Positions 53,112 to 62,338 of a stretch of DNA of 64,000 bases are shown in pieces. A model generated the notes under the pieces. The model worked only from the letters and a program-made list of their open reading frames with translations. It did not search any database and was not told the DNA's origin. The stretch's first letter is position 1. Every line of letters begins with the position of its first letter. Location: NCBI GenBank assembly GCA_041394985.1, contig JAWLBI010000001.1, forward strand, positions 3,038,001-3,102,000, in the 5' to 3' direction. The position numbers and the translations under genes were made by a program. Source of the stretch: JAGLON01 sp041394985 (GTDB lineage Bacteria > Zixibacteria > MSB-5A5 > GN15 > JAAZOE01).

Positions 53112-54785
53112 TTATGAAACTTCAACCATTGCCATAGAAACCTTATATCCCATTCTGCGTAAATCTTCATAATGCCTACGCAAATTTACTTTACTAAAGA
53201 AAGGAAGGGCTTGTACAAGTGAGCGTCCATTCCATTTTGCAACGATGGCATACACAACTTCATAATCGCCCGGGGCTATACCACTAATACTAAATGTTGA
53301 AAACTTTCCCTTATAGCCATTATCATCTTCTTCTATAGCACTTGAGTCTTCTTGTTCCTTGATTTTATCTAAAGTTGATTTTCTATACTCTTCACTCATA
53401 AGAAAAAGATCAGCTGAAACCGAGCCTTGAGCAAACAAATGACTTAATGAAGAAGAACCAAGTTTTCTTTTAACGTGAATGAAGGAACCATTGTCTGTTA
53501 AAATATCACAGATCTCTATTGGACTAGTTTTACCCGAAAGTCTTACAGTTTTTTTATCAAGCAACAAATAAGACTTACTACTTCCTGCGGCTATCTCATT
53601 ATAATCACCCTCTTTTTTATCGCCTTCAGAATCTGGAAGATCATGATCTGATAATTTTATTGAATCAATAAATTCATCCAATTCTTTTCTAAAACCCTCT
53701 TGAATATTGAAATACTCTCCATCTGAAACTATATACGTACGATTATCTACTCTAATTTCTCCAGACAAACACTTTAACAAAGACCAACCATCTATTACTT
53801 CTGTGTTCGCATCTAATGATTCAAGACGCCAGTTACTTTTTAGAGATTTCATACTGAGCTTTTCTAATAAGGCATCATTGAGATATTCCACTAACAAATG
53901 ATCACCAACATCTCTAAATGTATTCTCTTTATCAAAAGAGAGTCTAAACGAATCCAATTTGTCCCACTCAACCAAATCAGGAACAGCCAACTCTATTTGC
54001 TCTTTATCTTTAATGGCCTGTATAAGTTTCTCATTTAACTTATTAATGAGTTCAGGATCAGTAATAACTTTTAAATTATCTATCCAGTTGAAATTGGTTT
54101 GATAGTCCTTTTTTCGAAATGCCTTATCCACTTCTTTGCAATACTGGCCCAATGAACTATAGTCAATTTCTGGATATGCAGTAAAGCTATCCCTACCAGA
54201 AATACGTGATCCCCAATATTCAGAATTTACAGGAGTCCCAGTGACTGCTCTTAAAAGGTCTCGTTGAATATCGACTCCAAACGTTTCAAAATCTGCTCTT
54301 CGATCAACTTGTTTTCTTGTTTGTAGTACATTTGCGGCAACAGTTTTTGAATCAACTGATCTTAGTCTATTATAGTTTGAAATATCTTCTAGATATTCAT
54401 AAATTATGTTTAGTGCCACTTTAAGTCCATAATTTCGGTCATAGCTATCAGGCTTTAATAAAAACCGTCCATGGCCAAAAGTAATTGCAAAAAACTGTTC
54501 CCCATAATATTTTATTTTAATGAGCAATGCGGCATTTGATTGAATTGTCTCTGGAATTTCTAATTCAGAAAAAGCATCTTCGACTAAATCAACCCAACCT
54601 GGCAATTTGGGTGGTGTAGTTAAAACAAACAACTTTGATGAGAAGTCTATATCATCAGCGTTACTTGGCTCATAAACATCACATTCAACACCTTCTTTAA
54701 GGACTTGTTCAAATGTCGTTGTCTTAACTCCGTCAATATATTTGCGAATATGATAGATTGATATGGACCTTCTTTTTTCCGACAT
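53112..54785 (-). CDS. TIGR04141/DUF6119-family sporadically distributed protein
   Basis: 557 residues from ATG 54785, which has GGGGGAG upstream. The N-terminus (ISIYHIRKYIDGVKTTTFEQ, LVEDAFSELEIPETIQSNAAL) and FFAITFGHGRFLLKPDSYDR, FGVDIQRDLLRAVTGTP, SSLSHLFAQGSVSADLF match my knowledge of the TIGR04141 family, whose members occur patchily on mobile islands and near defence genes, with unproven biochemistry. It stands beside the island integrase and a small tail-anchored protein, a common cargo position. Confidence 0.75.
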   Translation of the reverse strand: MSEKRRSISIYHIRKYIDGVKTTTFEQVLKEGVECDVYEPSNADDIDFSSKLFVLTTPPKLPGWVDLVEDAFSELEIPETIQSNAALLIKIKYYGEQFFAITFGHGRFLLKPDSYDRNYGLKVALNIIYEYLEDISNYNRLRSVDSKTVAANVLQTRKQVDRRADFETFGVDIQRDLLRAVTGTPVNSEYWGSRISGRDSFTAYPEIDYSSLGQYCKEVDKAFRKKDYQTNFNWIDNLKVITDPELINKLNEKLIQAIKDKEQIELAVPDLVEWDKLDSFRLSFDKENTFRDVGDHLLVEYLNDALLEKLSMKSLKSNWRLESLDANTEVIDGWSLLKCLSGEIRVDNRTYIVSDGEYFNIQEGFRKELDEFIDSIKLSDHDLPDSEGDKKEGDYNEIAAGSSKSYLLLDKKTVRLSGKTSPIEICDILTDNGSFIHVKRKLGSSSLSHLFAQGSVSADLFLMSEEYRKSTLDKIKEQEDSSAIEEDDNGYKGKFSTFSISGIAPGDYEVVYAIVAKWNGRSLVQALPFFSKVNLRRHYEDLRRMGYKVSMAMVEVS

Positions 54786-54936
54786 AACTCCCCCGCATAG
54801 CAATAGACAGATAATTATAATCTTAAGATAGTCAAGTATTGTTATTATGTCAACACCATATTTTATCGAATTATTTGCATTGTCGAAATTGGATCTGGCT
54901 CAAAAGAACACTTTGCCTTGCAATATTCCTGAGAAT

Positions 54937-56064
54937 TCATATCCCAACCTTCTCAATACTTTTCTTCAAATGCTCTTCGGTTTGATGAGTGTAAATCATA
55001 GTCGTCTCAATGTCTTTATGACCAAGAATTTTTCCCATTGTTGCTGGATCAACACCGTTCATTTGCATAAGAGAGTTAAAAGTGTGACGTAAGTCATGAA
55101 CTCGAGTCAAACCATCAAGTCCTGCCTCCTTTGCGACTTTTATCAACGCTCTTCTTAGCGCATCAGTTCTAATAATTCTTCCATTGGAGTTAACAAATAT
55201 ATAATCACTAACTCTTTTGACTTTTTCTAAAACCTTCACACAAGAACTATTCATGAAAAACTCTCGAGCATATGTTTTTGGCTCCCAGCCATCCTTTGCC
55301 TGTATTTTAATTAGTCCAGTTTCTAGATTCACATCATCCCAAGTCAGGTGACAAATTTCATTGGGCCTTAATCCAGAATTAAGTAAAAACAAAAACATAA
55401 GATAAAACTGTTTATATCGTGAATCCTGCTGTCCCATTTTCTTGCATGTTCTAAAAAGTAATTCGCACTCTTTTTTATCAAGAAGTCTGATTTTTCTTTT
55501 TGGCTTTTCACGTAAAGAACTCACCTTTTTTGTAGGAACAAACGCAATGAATTCTCTATCATGCGCCCACATAAATGCAGAGCGTAGAACACTTACTTCA
55601 TAATTAACAGTCTGCGGCAAAGGCAGTTTTTTATTTTTATGATTGCCCACCTTTTCACCATCAGCTTCGATTTTTAACTCAATAGATTCTAAACGCTGTT
55701 TTTGAAATGATTCAATATGTTCAGGTTTAATTTGAGATACATAAATCACATGCGAATGAAACATCTTCAAAAACACAATAAATGTATTAAGTACTCCTAA
55801 ATATCTTTTTACAGTCTTGACTGAGGTTCTAAGGCGAATATGATCAGCATATTCTTGAAAAAAGTCATCGACTCGTTTTTTCTCTTGGCCAACACCAAGT
55901 TTTTCCAGGCGCTTTGAATTTTTCAGTGCCTCAAGATGTCTTTTCAAAACCTTGGCGTCTTTTTGGGTGCCAGCTTTTATCCATTTATGTTTGCCATTAA
56001 TCGAGACAACAACATAAAATGTCTTTTGGCCCTTCTTATTTGTCTTGAATTGAATACTCGCCAT
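54937..56064 (-). CDS. Island tyrosine integrase (tRNA-Ser targeting)
   Basis: 375 residues. N-terminal AP2-like DNA-binding domain (KKGQKTFYVVVSINGKHKWI), SAM-like core-binding domain, then the catalytic domain with Arg233 (SGLRPNEI), His323 and Arg326 (VHDLRHTFN), His349 (LGHKDIETT) and Tyr358 (IYTHQ). It lies 112 bp from the tRNA-Ser 3' end and reads away from it, the usual geometry for an integrase using the tRNA as attB. Repeats suitable as arm sites flank its start. Confidence 0.92.
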   Translation of the reverse strand: MASIQFKTNKKGQKTFYVVVSINGKHKWIKAGTQKDAKVLKRHLEALKNSKRLEKLGVGQEKKRVDDFFQEYADHIRLRTSVKTVKRYLGVLNTFIVFLKMFHSHVIYVSQIKPEHIESFQKQRLESIELKIEADGEKVGNHKNKKLPLPQTVNYEVSVLRSAFMWAHDREFIAFVPTKKVSSLREKPKRKIRLLDKKECELLFRTCKKMGQQDSRYKQFYLMFLFLLNSGLRPNEICHLTWDDVNLETGLIKIQAKDGWEPKTYAREFFMNSSCVKVLEKVKRVSDYIFVNSNGRIIRTDALRRALIKVAKEAGLDGLTRVHDLRHTFNSLMQMNGVDPATMGKILGHKDIETTMIYTHQTEEHLKKSIEKVGI

Positions 56065-56083
56065 GGCAAATTCCCGGCAATTG

Positions 56084-56169
56084 TTGTGAGAAACCTGTTA
56101 GAAATATAGGGACGCGGAGAGGATTTTGTCAATAACTTATTGGTAATTAGTGATATATATTGTTAGAAA
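56084..56169 (+). repeat. TTGTTAGAAA repeats, possible integrase arm sites (right)
   Basis: TTGTTAGAAA at 56160, CTGTTAGAAA at 56095 and TTGTGAGAAA at 56084, on the same strand as the left-end pair. They lie between the integrase gene and the att core. TTATTGGTAATTA at 56137 is also found at 8668. Confidence 0.45.
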
Positions 56170-56175
56170 TTATTA

Positions 56176-56267
56176 TGGCGGAGAGGCTGGGATTCGAACC
56201 CAGGAAGGGCTTTTGACCCTTACACACTTTCCAGGCGTGCTCCTTCGGCCAGCTCGGACACCTCTCC
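56176..56267 (-). tRNA. tRNA-Ser(GGA)
   Basis: On the minus strand a 92-nt tRNA with a 7-bp acceptor stem (GGAGAGG/CCTCTCC), anticodon GGA, a long variable arm as in class II tRNAs, T-arm GGTTCGAATCC and an encoded CCA end. The serine identity follows from the anticodon and long arm. Its 3' end is the attachment site of the island and remains intact. Confidence 0.95.
56178..56195. repeat. Right attachment site inside tRNA-Ser
   Basis: Eighteen bases of the tRNA 3' part identical to 8712-8729; the island joins here. Confidence 0.85.
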
Positions 56268-56406
56268 GTTCATATAAAGAATCACTTCCGCCATCGCGAT
56301 GACAGAAGCGCCTCTATTATAGGGATTTTCAGCAAAAAGGCAAACACTTTTTCGTACGCATCATAAAAGAATTCATACCCGTAACTGTTTGCCAGTCTTT
56401 GGACTA

Positions 56407-57165
56407 TCAATCAATACGTAATTGATGATGCTTCGTGAACATCTGCCGAATCGCCAACCGCGCAGAAACGATCCCGGTGACTGTCACCGCTGCCGTCAGC
56501 ATATAGCCGACAATGATCTGAATTAACACGGCCTTCAGCGGCGATGCGCCGGCCAGTATCATACCGGTCATTGCACCGGGGAGCGCGACCAGTCCGACCG
56601 TCTTAAAGAAATTGAGCATTTGTATCATGCCTGCCTTGATGGCTTTGCGGAAATAATATGCCGAGGCCTCGCGCCAGCTCTTACCTAATGATAATGATGT
56701 CTCAATGGCCAGCGTATTGCCGGATATATCCGAATACAATCGCTCCATAACAATCGATGCGCAATTCATCGAATTACCGATTATCATCCCTCCCAGAGGT
56801 ATCATGTACTGCGCCTTGGTTTTGATGATGCCGAGAGCGAGCATGATGCCTAGCGTCACCAATGAACCCGCAAAAATGGCGATAAATGACAGAAGGAATG
56901 AATTTTTGATATGTTTGGCCCTCTTGCCCGCGGTATACGCTCCGACACCCATCATGATGATAAGCGTACCCAGTATAGCGAATATATTCTCGAGACCAAA
57001 GATGAATTCCAAGGCATATCCGACCGCAACCAGTTGAACGAACGAGCGTATCGTCCCGGTAATCATTTCCTTTTCCGTACCGGCTCGCTGCCAGCGCGCA
57101 AGGATGATGGCCAGAACCATCAGGCTGACGGCAATCGCGACTTCCTTGAATCCGGTTTCAATCAT
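56407..57165 (-). CDS. fetB: FetB/YbbM-like ABC transporter permease
   Basis: 252 residues with about six to seven membrane helices. MGVGAYTAGKRAKHIKNSF, MIPLGGMIIGNSMNCASIVM, LSLGKSWREAS and LPGAMTGMILAGASPLKAV are typical of the UPF0014/FetB family, partners of FetA in an exporter linked to iron homeostasis. It overlaps the ATPase gene by 4 nt, so the pair is coupled. GC content is clearly higher than in the island, marking the return to chromosomal sequence. Confidence 0.9.
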   Translation of the reverse strand: MIETGFKEVAIAVSLMVLAIILARWQRAGTEKEMITGTIRSFVQLVAVGYALEFIFGLENIFAILGTLIIMMGVGAYTAGKRAKHIKNSFLLSFIAIFAGSLVTLGIMLALGIIKTKAQYMIPLGGMIIGNSMNCASIVMERLYSDISGNTLAIETSLSLGKSWREASAYYFRKAIKAGMIQMLNFFKTVGLVALPGAMTGMILAGASPLKAVLIQIIVGYMLTAAVTVTGIVSARLAIRQMFTKHHQLRID

Positions 57166-57917
57166 CGCAAGTCTCCGGCGATAAATTTCCGGGTCAATTC
57201 ATTCTTGGGATGTTCGAATAATTCCTTCGACTCCCCCGACTCAACAAGCCGTCCTTCGACTAGAACCAATGATGTTCCCTTCAAACGCAGAGCCTGCTCG
57301 AAATTATGCGTCACCATAATCAAAGTCAGATTGAAGCGCTCATTGAGATCCCGCAGAAGGTCTTCGATGGTCCGAGCGGCTCCGGGATCGAGCGCCGATG
57401 TCGGCTCATCAAGCATGAGAATATCCGGCTCGAGAGACAGTGAACGCGCCAGTGCGACTCGCTGCTGCTGGCCGACCGATAACTTATCATGCGGTCGGTT
57501 AAGCAACCCCGGTTCGAGGCCTACTTTCTGTAATAATTCTCCTAGCGCTTCGTCGTTATTGGAATTCTGCTCTCCACAGGAATAGGTCAGGTTTGATTTG
57601 ACTGTACCGGGAAACAGGTAAGGCGTTTGAAAAACAAGGGCGATTTTTATTCTGAGGTCGGTCACTGGATACGATTCTATCGATCTGCCGAGAAAAGTGA
57701 TATCCCCCGATGTTTTTTCATCGAGCCGATTAATGAGACGTAAGAGCGAACTTTTGCCCGATCCCGATGGGCCGACTATGGTATGGATTTTCCCTGATGT
57801 AAATGAATAATTAAAGCGATCGATAATTGGTTTCATGCCATCGACTGTCTCGACCGAGCGAACGACATCACTCAGTTCAAGGATGGAGGCATGCGAATTG
57901 TCCTGAATATCACCCAT
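57162..57917 (-). CDS. fetA: FetA/YbbL-like ABC transporter ATPase
   Basis: 251 residues from ATG 57917; the upstream in-frame TTG is less likely. Walker A GPSGSGKSS, ABC signature LSVGQQQRVALARSL and Walker B ILMLDEPTSALD are present, with an H-loop IMVTHN. It energises the FetB-like permease encoded immediately downstream. The pair in E. coli influences iron export and oxidative-stress tolerance; substrate here is inferred. Confidence 0.9.
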   Translation of the reverse strand: MGDIQDNSHASILELSDVVRSVETVDGMKPIIDRFNYSFTSGKIHTIVGPSGSGKSSLLRLINRLDEKTSGDITFLGRSIESYPVTDLRIKIALVFQTPYLFPGTVKSNLTYSCGEQNSNNDEALGELLQKVGLEPGLLNRPHDKLSVGQQQRVALARSLSLEPDILMLDEPTSALDPGAARTIEDLLRDLNERFNLTLIMVTHNFEQALRLKGTSLVLVEGRLVESGESKELFEHPKNELTRKFIAGDLR

Positions 57918-57969
57918 TAAGGTCAAATATACAGAGGTGTCTTATGCAAGGCAACTGATTTGGCGCAAT

Positions 57970-59538
57970 TTACAGGGCCTCGGCGCGGATTTGGCAATCA
58001 AGAATATTGGTAGTCCCAAACAATCGTTTCTCTACCGTAAATCGATAGACCGAGGAGTTGAAATCAACCGGTGCGGCGCTCATGGCAAATCCGTACACAT
58101 AACTGGCCAGAAGTTCATCGGTATAATAATCATAGACACCGATTTCGGCGGGCGTAAATTTAATTCCATATCTCTCACCCGCGTATGGTACATTGGCAAG
58201 GTGCTGGGCAAAAAGATTACTGGCAAAGCGTCCGATGCCGTTCGTATCCTCGGTGATTAACAAAACGCCGCCGTCCTGAGACTTCGAAAGGTCTACCTCG
58301 AACAAGAACGACGTCGGCAGCTCCCATACCATAAGATCGACTGATTCCGACAGGGCTACCGCCGCGGTATCCGCGGGCAATTGCGTATCGTACGCCTCTA
58401 CACCGAAATGATTATAGCGCGGCCAAAACTGCGCAAACCCCTCGGCAATGTACTCCCATGCTAAACCGGCGAAATCAGAGACCTTTGCTTTCGCTTTCGT
58501 TTCCGACAGGGTTGCAACGAATTCGCCTGTCCCGGATAAATCTTTATACATCTCCAGGAAGCCGCTAATACCGATTGTACGAATCAGATAATCTATGAAT
58601 AAAGAACTGATCGAGTACGAGGCATCGGCTCCGCCCGGCCCCTTGTGAAATTTATCGAAACTCATAATCTGATCGAGATTCCCGATTCCGAAATTCAGAT
58701 TCACGAAACCGATATATTTAATGATGCCGGGAGACCGACCCCAACGTCCCCCGAAATGGCAGGCAATCCCCTCCTGCAAAAACGGCGCCGTATACAATGA
58801 CGGATGCTCCACCGCAAGATTCATCAGCAAATGGGTCAATTCATGATTGTGCGGTAGATGAGAGGTGAATATCGCATCGGATGGAATATCATACATTCCC
58901 TCGGTTCGGAACCCGGTCGCGGCCTCGACGCCATCGGCATCCAGCAGGAAATAATAAATTTTCCGTTCGGGTAATTTTTGAAGCCGCTCGGATGAAATCC
59001 CGAGATCCAGAACAGTAGATTCGATAAATCGATCGAGTTCATTGCAGGCGAAAACATTGATCCGGGATGAGTCGTCGAAATAGACGCGGCAAAATTTCGT
59101 ATCGTAATACAGCAGAGTTTTTTTCAATTCCATAACGACAGGGGAAATCACCCAGCGACCATCCTGTTGACGGCAATGATACGCATAACTGAGAGTATCG
59201 GTCGGTGATACGATCATTAACGGTATTCGTGCGGTGGCACCGGATACCTGGGCCTCTCCTACTTCGAGTGAATAGGTACCGGATTTTAGCTCCTCTTCAT
59301 ATTGGTAGAGTGGCGAGGCACAATCGTACTTGGCGCTGACTCCCTCGAATTCGATTCCGAGACGATTACATAATTGCAGATATTCAGCATCCCAATAATC
59401 GCGGGCCGTCGTTGTATCGCCTTTCATGATGGCGCTTATATAGCCTTGCATCGTTTCGGCTGGTGAAGCCAACGAGATAGAACAATAGCCTATAAAAATT
59501 ATAGCAAGCAATACGAGATGGCGACAGATTGAGCCCAC
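57970..59538 (-). CDS. Secreted MA-type metallopeptidase-like protein
   Basis: 522 residues. Start is GTG 59538 with GGAGGG upstream. Signal peptide (~24, ending SLAS), an NTF2/DUF-like N-terminal part (ETMQGYISAIMKGDTTTARD), and a gluzincin-like centre NHELTHLLMN with LQEGIACHFGG supplying a third ligand about 25 residues later, as in peptidase MA proteins. The rest is poorly conserved. It probably acts outside the cytoplasm; activity is not certain. Confidence 0.7.
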   Translation of the reverse strand: MGSICRHLVLLAIIFIGYCSISLASPAETMQGYISAIMKGDTTTARDYWDAEYLQLCNRLGIEFEGVSAKYDCASPLYQYEEELKSGTYSLEVGEAQVSGATARIPLMIVSPTDTLSYAYHCRQQDGRWVISPVVMELKKTLLYYDTKFCRVYFDDSSRINVFACNELDRFIESTVLDLGISSERLQKLPERKIYYFLLDADGVEAATGFRTEGMYDIPSDAIFTSHLPHNHELTHLLMNLAVEHPSLYTAPFLQEGIACHFGGRWGRSPGIIKYIGFVNLNFGIGNLDQIMSFDKFHKGPGGADASYSISSLFIDYLIRTIGISGFLEMYKDLSGTGEFVATLSETKAKAKVSDFAGLAWEYIAEGFAQFWPRYNHFGVEAYDTQLPADTAAVALSESVDLMVWELPTSFLFEVDLSKSQDGGVLLITEDTNGIGRFASNLFAQHLANVPYAGERYGIKFTPAEIGVYDYYTDELLASYVYGFAMSAAPVDFNSSVYRFTVEKRLFGTTNILDCQIRAEAL

Positions 59539-59707
59539 GGTTATCCCTCCGTTGTATTTCCTTTGTACCGGCCAGGCAACGTATCGTTCCGGCTATAAAA
59601 AGGCAAAATATTCCATTTTTTGTACTTTCGGCAGAACTTTTTTTCGTAAATACTGTTTGGAACAGTAAATATGTGACAATATCGCAAACAAAATAAGGAG
59701 ATAGACA

Positions 59708-60133
59708 ATGCCAGTAAGAAAAGCGAATGCCGTATGGGAAGGCGAACTGCTCAAGGGAAAAGGCACGATGAGCGTGGAAAGCGGCGCGTTTTCCGGTAAA
59801 TACTCTGTAGGCTCCCGCTTCGACTCTAATCCCGGAACGAATCCTGAGGAATTAATCGCCGCGGCTCATGCCGGTTGTTTTTCGATGGCGTTTTCGGCGA
59901 TTCTCGGCAAGAATGGATTCACGCCGAAGAGCATCAAGACCGAAGCCAAAGTGCATATCGATAAAGACGGCGATGGATTTACGATTACCAAAATCGAACT
60001 GTCGACGGTCGCCGATATCCCCGGCATCGACAATGATTCGTTCATGAAACACGCGAACGAAGCCAAAGAAGGTTGCCCGGTGTCTCGGGCGCTCGCCGGT
60101 CCGACTATTTCGCTGACGGCAAAATTGGCGTAA
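59708..60133 (+). CDS. osmC: OsmC-family peroxiredoxin
   Basis: 141 residues. The reactive cysteines are visible as Cys57 (AAHAGCFSMAFS) and Cys123 (EGCPVSRAL), with the family's GTNPEELIAAAHAG segment. OsmC/Ohr enzymes reduce organic peroxides using a thiol cycle. AAGGAG precedes the ATG and a terminator follows at 60155, so it is a single-gene unit. Confidence 0.93.
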   Translation: MPVRKANAVWEGELLKGKGTMSVESGAFSGKYSVGSRFDSNPGTNPEELIAAAHAGCFSMAFSAILGKNGFTPKSIKTEAKVHIDKDGDGFTITKIELSTVADIPGIDNDSFMKHANEAKEGCPVSRALAGPTISLTAKLA

Positions 60134-60154
60134 AAAGTCTTTACGCCAAAATCT

Positions 60155-60185
60155 AAAGGCCCATTTAATATATGGGCCTTTTTTA
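60155..60185 (+). terminator. Rho-independent terminator after osmC
   Basis: AAAGGCCCAT and ATGGGCCTTT form a ten-pair stem around TTAATAT, followed by a T run. Confidence 0.9.
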
Positions 60186-60219
60186 TTTATCCATGATATT
60201 AAATCACCGATAGGATTGC

Positions 60220-61191
60220 CTAAGACTCGTCAGGATTATTCTCGATGTCATCACCTTCACCGAAATAGAAGAAGCGCTCGAATATCGGCTGATAGCTCGA
60301 CCAACCGCTCCCTCCGGTCCGCTCACGGATTTTCTCGACCGCACCCATTTTCGAATCCAATTCGTCGATCGCATGCAAAAAGACAGCCTCGGGAGTCTGC
60401 GGAAGCACAGGCGACCCTTTTGCCTTCTCCCCCTGATGCGAAATGATAAGGTGCCGAATATGGGTCAGCAGGTCTTCAGGAAACGGCTCTATGGAATCGG
60501 CAATACCGGTAATGAATTCATCACCCTGATTAATATGTCCGACTAAACGACCGGCGTCACTGAAGTCGATTGTCGTGGAAATGTCATATTCCCATATCTT
60601 ACCGATATCATGCAATAATGCACCGCAGATGAGAATATCTCTGTCCAGGTTCGGATATTGATCGGCCAGTCGGACGACAATCTCCGCCATATTGAGAGAA
60701 TGGTCGGCCAGTCCGCCGATGGTATCATGATGCAACAGCTTGGCGGCCGGGGATGTGACATACTTCTCTTTGATATCCTGCGTTTCAAAAACCGTCTTTA
60801 ACAGTTTCTTGATATAGGCGTTTTCAATTCGCTCGATCATCGAATCGAGTAAAGCCACGAGCTCGTCCCTGGAGCGAGTCGCCTTGCGGAAGAAATCGCC
60901 GATGTCATACTCGCCTTCATCGGCGATACGAATTCGATCGATCCGTAACTGAAGCGCATCCTGGTATACCGAAATGGGGCCTCGAATCTTGACAATATCG
61001 CCCGGCTGAAAGGATTGTGCCTGTTCCTGATCGGCATCCCACAGAACGCCATTTATCCTGCCGGTCGAGTCACCGAGTTCCGCGGCAATTCGAAAGCGAC
61101 CGTCCTTTTCCAGGAGCGTCCATTTTCTCAGCGCGAAATAACCGGTGATTTTTTCACCGGCCTGAAGATCTTTTATAAACAGTTCCTTCAT
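60220..61191 (-). CDS. HD-domain 3'-5' exoribonuclease, YhaM family
   Basis: 323 residues from ATG 61191 (MKELFIKDLQAGEKITGYFA), the usual family start; an in-frame ATG at 61218 is an alternative. An OB fold (~1-95: GRINGVLWDADQEQAQSFQP, VKIRGPISVYQDALQLRID) precedes the HD domain with LADHSLNMAE and LICGALLHDIGKIWEYD. YhaM-like enzymes degrade RNA or ssDNA from the 3' end. The orientation is convergent with osmC. Confidence 0.9.
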   Translation of the reverse strand: MKELFIKDLQAGEKITGYFALRKWTLLEKDGRFRIAAELGDSTGRINGVLWDADQEQAQSFQPGDIVKIRGPISVYQDALQLRIDRIRIADEGEYDIGDFFRKATRSRDELVALLDSMIERIENAYIKKLLKTVFETQDIKEKYVTSPAAKLLHHDTIGGLADHSLNMAEIVVRLADQYPNLDRDILICGALLHDIGKIWEYDISTTIDFSDAGRLVGHINQGDEFITGIADSIEPFPEDLLTHIRHLIISHQGEKAKGSPVLPQTPEAVFLHAIDELDSKMGAVEKIRERTGGSGWSSYQPIFERFFYFGEGDDIENNPDES

Positions 61192-61323
61192 ACTATATGG
61201 AAATATTGTAGATAAAGACATTTCTGTCAAGTAATTGCATGAACAGAAATGATTTTTGTTGTATTATTTGTTTTGATTATTGTATATTATTACTCACAAT
61301 AGAGCTCACATCCCGGAGGCCAA

Positions 61324-61659
61324 ATGATTCAGGAATATTCATCCAGTAATGACTACACTACTATACTTGAAACGAGTAAAAACAAGCCTATATTTCTCCT
61401 GAAACATTCGACCGCCTGTCCTGTCTCGAGTAGTGCCCATCGGCAGTTTGTCGCATTCGCCGACGGGAATAACGAAGCAGACTTCTGGATAGTCCTTGTC
61501 CGCGAGCAACGTCCCCTATCATTGGAAATCGCGGAGAAAAGCGGAATTAGCCATCAATCACCTCAGATACTTTTATTCTCGCAGGGTAAGCCGGTCTGGG
61601 ATTGTTCTCACGGAAGAATAACCGAGGCCAACCTCAGCAGCGCATTGAATGAATTATAG
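61324..61659 (+). CDS. ytxJ: Monothiol bacilliredoxin (YtxJ-like)
   Basis: 111 residues. LLKHSTACPVSSSAHRQF holds the single active Cys32 in a TxCPxS setting, then a thioredoxin-fold core (FWIVLVREQRPLSLEIAEKS, HQSPQILLFSQGKPVWD). YtxJ/BrxC-type proteins remove bacillithiol from proteins, which implies that the host makes bacillithiol. CCGGAGG precedes the ATG. Confidence 0.88.
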   Translation: MIQEYSSSNDYTTILETSKNKPIFLLKHSTACPVSSSAHRQFVAFADGNNEADFWIVLVREQRPLSLEIAEKSGISHQSPQILLFSQGKPVWDCSHGRITEANLSSALNEL

Positions 61660-61718
61660 TCCTTTTTTGCCGCTTCCCGTTAAATATTAGCTTCTCACTT
61701 ACCGAATATAAAGATAGG

Positions 61719-62213
61719 ATGACTAAAAATTCGGGAAATAAAATACTTCAAGCGCTGAGAATGTTGGTCGCTTTCGAGGAGGACCTGGCCGAATTTTACA
61801 AGACGATGGCGGAGATTTGTAAGGTCTTCCCGGAATTTTGGGAAAGCGCATCCATGCTTAAGTCCACCCGGGCAAGTCTGTATACGAATCTGATTCAGGA
61901 TTTTGCCGCAAATGTGAACGATTATACGCTGCAGCGGGAAGTCAGCGGCGTGTTTATGCAGATGGTCAACCGCATTCGCTCGCAGCGAGAGCGGATTCGC
62001 CCTGATGCCAAAGTTATGCGGGATAATGATCGCTTCATCAAGGAAATCGAAAACACGGCGAATCAGACCCAGGTCATGCCGCTCGTTTCGGCAAACACTC
62101 CGACATTCGGTAAAATTCAACTGATTCTGGATACGACCCAGAAACGTCAGACAGCCCTCATTAGCGCCTATTTCAAAAGCGGCCGGGCGTGCCTGACATC
62201 ATCCGACAGCTAA
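61719..62213 (+). CDS. Unknown helical protein
   Basis: 164 residues, almost all helical, no membrane segment or known family (LVAFEEDLAEFYKTMAEICK, YTLQREVSGVFMQMVNRI). The composition and codon use match the chromosomal flank. A short gap precedes the DUF4388 gene, and the three genes after YtxJ may act together. Confidence 0.7.
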   Translation: MTKNSGNKILQALRMLVAFEEDLAEFYKTMAEICKVFPEFWESASMLKSTRASLYTNLIQDFAANVNDYTLQREVSGVFMQMVNRIRSQRERIRPDAKVMRDNDRFIKEIENTANQTQVMPLVSANTPTFGKIQLILDTTQKRQTALISAYFKSGRACLTSSDS

Positions 62214-62338
62214 TCTTCTACAATCCAACAAATTACAATATTTGTACGGGACTATTTTTCATTCCCGTGTGAATAGTATTGACAAGGCCAACGGAGCCCT
62301 TATATTTAATTCTTACTTAACCATCGATGAGAATAAAT

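Larger units (their letters stand above)
8712..56195. mobile_element. 47.5-kb genomic island integrated in tRNA-Ser
   Basis: Bounded by an 18-bp direct repeat of the tRNA-Ser 3' end. A tyrosine integrase lies 112 bp inside the tRNA end, the standard geometry of tRNA-targeting elements. The interior is clearly more AT-rich than both flanks. Inside are two further tyrosine recombinases, surface proteins, defence-like genes, two HerA/VirD4-like ATPases, an ECF sigma factor and an excisionase-like protein. I saw no relaxase or complete type IV secretion set, so self-transfer is not supported. The island may be composite, built from several insertions. Confidence 0.85.
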
